Part shown: positions 61,536 to 64,000 of the stretch, piece after piece
Numbering within the stretch: the first letter of the stretch is position 1
How the letters are laid out: every line of letters starts with the position of its first letter
Assembly (NCBI GenBank): GCA_020053595.1
Contig: JAGVMV010000047.1
Coordinates: forward strand, 1-64,000
Source: Thermoleophilia bacterium
GTDB lineage: Bacteria; Actinomycetota; Thermoleophilia; BMS3ABIN01
Length of the DNA: 64,000 bases
Direction: 5' to 3'
The notes under the pieces: model-generated
Told to the model about the DNA's origin: nothing
The model's input: only the letters and a program-made list of their open reading frames with translations
Databases searched by the model: none
Program-made: the position numbers and the translations under genes

Positions 61536-61789
61536 ACTTAAAGACAATCACTCGCGGCGGGATTATCGCGGCCATGTATGTAGTGCTGACTGTTACCCCG
61601 GGCCTCAACGCCCTCGGGGTAGCTTTTATAATCTCCATGGCCAGCTCCGCCGAGGACAATGTTCTCTTCTGGCCGACCGCCTTCACCGTCGGTCTGGGTG
61701 AGCTTGGTGTCATGGTGGTTCTGGCTGCGCCACTCTTCGTCATGCTGAAGAAGAATCCCGCGATCATCGGGTTGGAGCAGAGGCTTTAA
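61532..61789 (+). CDS. Small membrane protein between murI and rph, unknown
   Basis: An 85-residue protein with two or three hydrophobic segments (GGIIAAMYVVLTVTPGLNAL, LGVMVVLAAPLFVML). The start resembles the first helix of ECF-type S components, but the protein is too short to be one. TTG 61532 overlaps the murI stop and its own stop overlaps the rph start, so it is translated within the operon. Confidence 0.65.
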   Translation: MNLKTITRGGIIAAMYVVLTVTPGLNALGVAFIISMASSAEDNVLFWPTAFTVGLGELGVMVVLAAPLFVMLKKNPAIIGLEQRL

Positions 61790-62520
61790 TGGCCTTCGAA
61801 AGACCAGACGGCCGCAGTCCGGGGCAGATCAGGCCGATGAAGCTGACGCCCGGTTTCCTTGAATACGCTGACGGTTCGGTGCTCATCGAGGCGGGCAAGA
61901 CCAAGGTCATCTGCGCCGCCAAAATCCAGGACGGTGTGCCTAACTGGATGCGCGGCCGGGGCAATGGCTGGGTTACTGCCGAGTACAGCCTGTTGCCGGC
62001 ATCGACGCCGGACCGCACCTCCCGCGAGGCGGTCAGGGGCAAGCAGGGCGGCCGCACCCTGGAGATCCAGCGGCTGGTGGGACGAAGCCTGAGGAGCATA
62101 GTCGACATGCGGGCGCTCGGCGAGCGCACCATCTGGCTCGACTGTGACGTCATCCAGGCGGATGGCGGCACTCGCTGCGCCTCGGTCTCCGGTGCCTACG
62201 TGGCGCTCTATCTGGCCCTGGCCCACCTGGTGGACGAGGATTACATGGCCGAGATACCGCTCACGGATTCGCTGGCCGCGGTAAGCGTCGGCGTCTGGGA
62301 AGGTGAGCCGGTCCTCGATCTGGATTATGCCGAGGACAGCACTGCCGAGGTGGACATGAATGTGGTCATGACCGGCTCGGGCGGCATCGTCGAGTTGCAG
62401 GCGACGGCGGAGAAGAACACTTTTTCGCGGGAAACGCTGGATCGGCTGATCGACCTCGCCAGCTCCGGCATCGAAGACATCATGGCCGAACAGCTCAAGG
62501 TCACCGCGCTCAGGAAATAA
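61789..62520 (+). CDS. rph: Ribonuclease PH
   Basis: Phosphate-dependent 3'-to-5' exonuclease trimming tRNA ends, 243 residues. RPMKLTPGFLEYADGSVLIE, MRGRGNGWVTAEYSLLP, GRTLEIQRLVGRSLR and LDCDVIQADGGTR are family hallmarks. ATG 61789 overlaps the preceding TAA (TAATG). It pairs with rdgB downstream, a common bacterial order. Confidence 0.95.
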   Translation: MAFERPDGRSPGQIRPMKLTPGFLEYADGSVLIEAGKTKVICAAKIQDGVPNWMRGRGNGWVTAEYSLLPASTPDRTSREAVRGKQGGRTLEIQRLVGRSLRSIVDMRALGERTIWLDCDVIQADGGTRCASVSGAYVALYLALAHLVDEDYMAEIPLTDSLAAVSVGVWEGEPVLDLDYAEDSTAEVDMNVVMTGSGGIVELQATAEKNTFSRETLDRLIDLASSGIEDIMAEQLKVTALRK

Positions 62521-62557
62521 TCGCGGGTTGAGCAACAAAAGCGCACCGTTTCGAAAA

Positions 62558-63163
62558 ATGACTTCCCAGGAAAAAACCACAATCATCGTCGCTACCTCGA
62601 ATCCCAACAAGGCGCGTGAATTCGCTTCCCTTCTGCCCGGCGTGAATGTTCTGCCGATGCCGGAGGGGATCGTTCTGCCGGAGGAAACCGGTACCACCTT
62701 CGAAGAGAATGCCAGGCTCAAGGCGCGGTCTGTGCGGGACCAGATAAGTGAATGGCCCAACGGCAAGGTCTGGGTGATGGCCGACGATTCCGGCATCGAG
62801 GTCGAAGCCTTTGGCGGCGCCCCGGGCATCTACTCGGCTCGTTACGCCGGCGAGGACGCAACTGACGCCGACAATGTGGCCAGGATGCTGGCCGAGCTCG
62901 AAGGGCGGGACGATCGCGGCGCCCGCTTCGTCTGCGTGCTCGTCTGTGTTTCGGCGGCGGAAGAGGAGCTGGTAGCCCATGGCTATTTCGAGGGAACGAT
63001 CGCCGGGGCGCCCAGGGGCAGGACCGGTTTTGGTTACGACCCCATTTTCATCCCCCTGGATAAAAAGCTAACGGTTGCCGAGATTTCTGCCGATGAGAAA
63101 AATCGCATCAGTCACCGTGCCCGGGCAGCCCACAACCTGCTAGCCAAGCTTCGGGGAGGCTAA
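62558..63163 (+). CDS. rdgB: dITP/XTP pyrophosphatase (RdgB/HAM1)
   Basis: Removes non-canonical purine nucleotides from the pool. About 201 residues; VATSNPNKAREFASLL at the N terminus, VMADDSGIEVEAFGGAPGIYSARY and GRTGFGYDPIF are diagnostic. ATG 62558 gives the usual length; a TTG at 62528 would add ten residues. The 180 bases after it hold no recognisable gene. Confidence 0.93.
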   Translation: MTSQEKTTIIVATSNPNKAREFASLLPGVNVLPMPEGIVLPEETGTTFEENARLKARSVRDQISEWPNGKVWVMADDSGIEVEAFGGAPGIYSARYAGEDATDADNVARMLAELEGRDDRGARFVCVLVCVSAAEEELVAHGYFEGTIAGAPRGRTGFGYDPIFIPLDKKLTVAEISADEKNRISHRARAAHNLLAKLRGG

Positions 63164-63345
63164 CTCAGAAGCAAGAGCTTTCCAAGGGGGGGGTGGAAGG
63201 CAACTTTTAGGGAAAGCGGAGCGCCCAAAAAGTTTCAACACCCTTTATGCAGTGTGTGGGCTCCCGGACCGGACTAACCCCCAGGCTTGATAACTTCGTA
63301 GTTTTTCGCAGTTTTGCCGACCTTCCCAGCGGGTATCTATCCTCC

Positions 63346-64000
63346 ATGAAGTGGTCTTTCAAAGTCGGGCGTATCTTCGACATCGAGCTTCGCGTCCATA
63401 TCACCTTCTTCCTGATCGTTCTGTACGCCGCCTATATCTGGGGCGTGGGCTATGAGCAGGGCTGGCCGGGGGCGGTATACGGCGCATTTCTGATCTCGAT
63501 GCTGTTCATCTGCGTGGTCATACACGAACTCAGCCACTCACGTATGGCACAGCACTACGGCGCTGAAGTGGCCAGCATCACCTTGTTGCCGATCGGCGGC
63601 GTCTCACTCCTGAAGAACATGCCGGAGGAACCGAAGAAGGAGCTCTGGGTTTCCCTGGTCGGCCCCTTCAGCAACATTGTCATCGGAGCCATCCTGGGAT
63701 TAGTGTTGATCCTGCTTCCCGGCAAGGTCGAAGCGGCTAGTACCGAACAGTTCACCGACATCATGATTGGCATCAGCCTGCAGGGTTTTGTCACCTACAT
63801 GCTGATCATCAATCTGCTGCTGGCGGTTTTCAACATGCTGCCGGCCTTTCCGCTGGACGGCGGCCGGGTCCTGCGCAGCATCCTGGCTCAACGGATGTCG
63901 TATGTCAAAGCAACCCGAGCCGCGGTAACCACCGGGCAGATATTCGCTTTTATGCTTGGCATTGCCGGGCTTTTGCTGGGCGCCTGGCTCTGGCTGATCA
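63346..64000 (+). CDS. Site-2 protease family membrane metalloprotease (partial at window end)
   Basis: The open frame from ATG 63346 runs past the window. The first 218 residues show several helices, the zinc motif HELSH in IHELSHSRMAQ and the second conserved block NMLPAFPLDGGRVLRS with the Asp ligand, as in M50/SpoIVFB-like rhomboid-type intramembrane proteases. SpoIVFB-type members often carry CBS domains after this point, which cannot be seen here. It cleaves membrane-bound factors; the target is unknown. Confidence 0.88.
   Translation, partial: MKWSFKVGRIFDIELRVHITFFLIVLYAAYIWGVGYEQGWPGAVYGAFLISMLFICVVIHELSHSRMAQHYGAEVASITLLPIGGVSLLKNMPEEPKKELWVSLVGPFSNIVIGAILGLVLILLPGKVEAASTEQFTDIMIGISLQGFVTYMLIINLLLAVFNMLPAFPLDGGRVLRSILAQRMSYVKATRAAVTTGQIFAFMLGIAGLLLGAWLWLI

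Noticed and set aside
1-64000. CRISPR arrays, rRNA, tRNA genes, insertion sequences or prophage genes
   Set aside because: None seen: no regularly spaced repeats beyond those listed, no transposase or integrase motifs, no rRNA-like or cloverleaf sequences.

Overview
The window is about 64 kb of GC-rich bacterial chromosome with densely packed operons. Gene content suggests a deep-branching, anaerobic, hydrogen-metabolising member of the Actinomycetota. The reasons are an MctB/SteB-like protein next to a polytopic mannosyltransferase-like enzyme, the order topA-tmk-holB, the order mnmE-mnmG-rsmG-parA-parB typical of an origin-proximal region, B12-dependent ribonucleotide reductase with NrdR, and many TTG/GTG starts. 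This placement is inference: there is no rRNA gene, and I could not run a phylogeny.

Left part (1-20 kb): a membrane-bound uptake hydrogenase (small subunit, large subunit, cytochrome b) lies on the minus strand. Its large subunit contains an in-frame UGA at the ligand position of the L4 motif (DP-U-MACAVH), followed by a perfect 7-bp stem. It is therefore a selenocysteine-containing [NiFeSe] enzyme that ordinary gene calling truncates by 22 residues. After an ABC-class ATPase, a PAPS-reductase-family protein, small membrane and ferritin-like proteins, an MMPL transporter and an archaemetzincin comes a second hydrogenase operon (group 3b type, hydB-hydG-hydD-hydA). It has pyrE inserted before hydA and a 2-oxoacid:ferredoxin oxidoreductase (korAB) downstream. 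The two hydrogenases would cover membrane hydrogen oxidation and cytoplasmic NAD(P)H/H2 exchange.

Middle part (20-42 kb): a CsoR-type repressor with a visible promoter and operator, a class A penicillin-binding protein, and the chromosome-segregation and tRNA-modification block (roadblock protein, parB, parA, rsmG, mnmG, a truncated MnmG paralogue, mnmE). A perfect parS site lies inside mnmG. Then come DUF255 and DUF547 proteins, a rubrerythrin, nrdR, class II ribonucleotide reductase, a diguanylate cyclase, small membrane proteins, a UDG-like protein without usual active-site motifs, and an RlmD-type methyltransferase.

Right part (42-64 kb): the most unusual locus starts with a textbook sigma-54 promoter. 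It is followed by a Tat-exported split-Soret-like cytochrome, a small exported cysteine protein, and a 44-residue peptide with a lasso/RRE-type leader motif and a CPNWQC core. Two TatA proteins and TatC come next. A cell-envelope group follows (GT2, polysaccharide deacetylase, MctB-like protein, polytopic glycosyltransferase), then an amidohydrolase, a DEAD-box helicase, a TPR protein, and a replication/housekeeping run: an archaeal-type topA, tmk, holB, ricT-like, murI, rph, rdgB, and a site-2 protease cut off by the window end.

Functional names rest on motifs and remembered family features. No database search was made.
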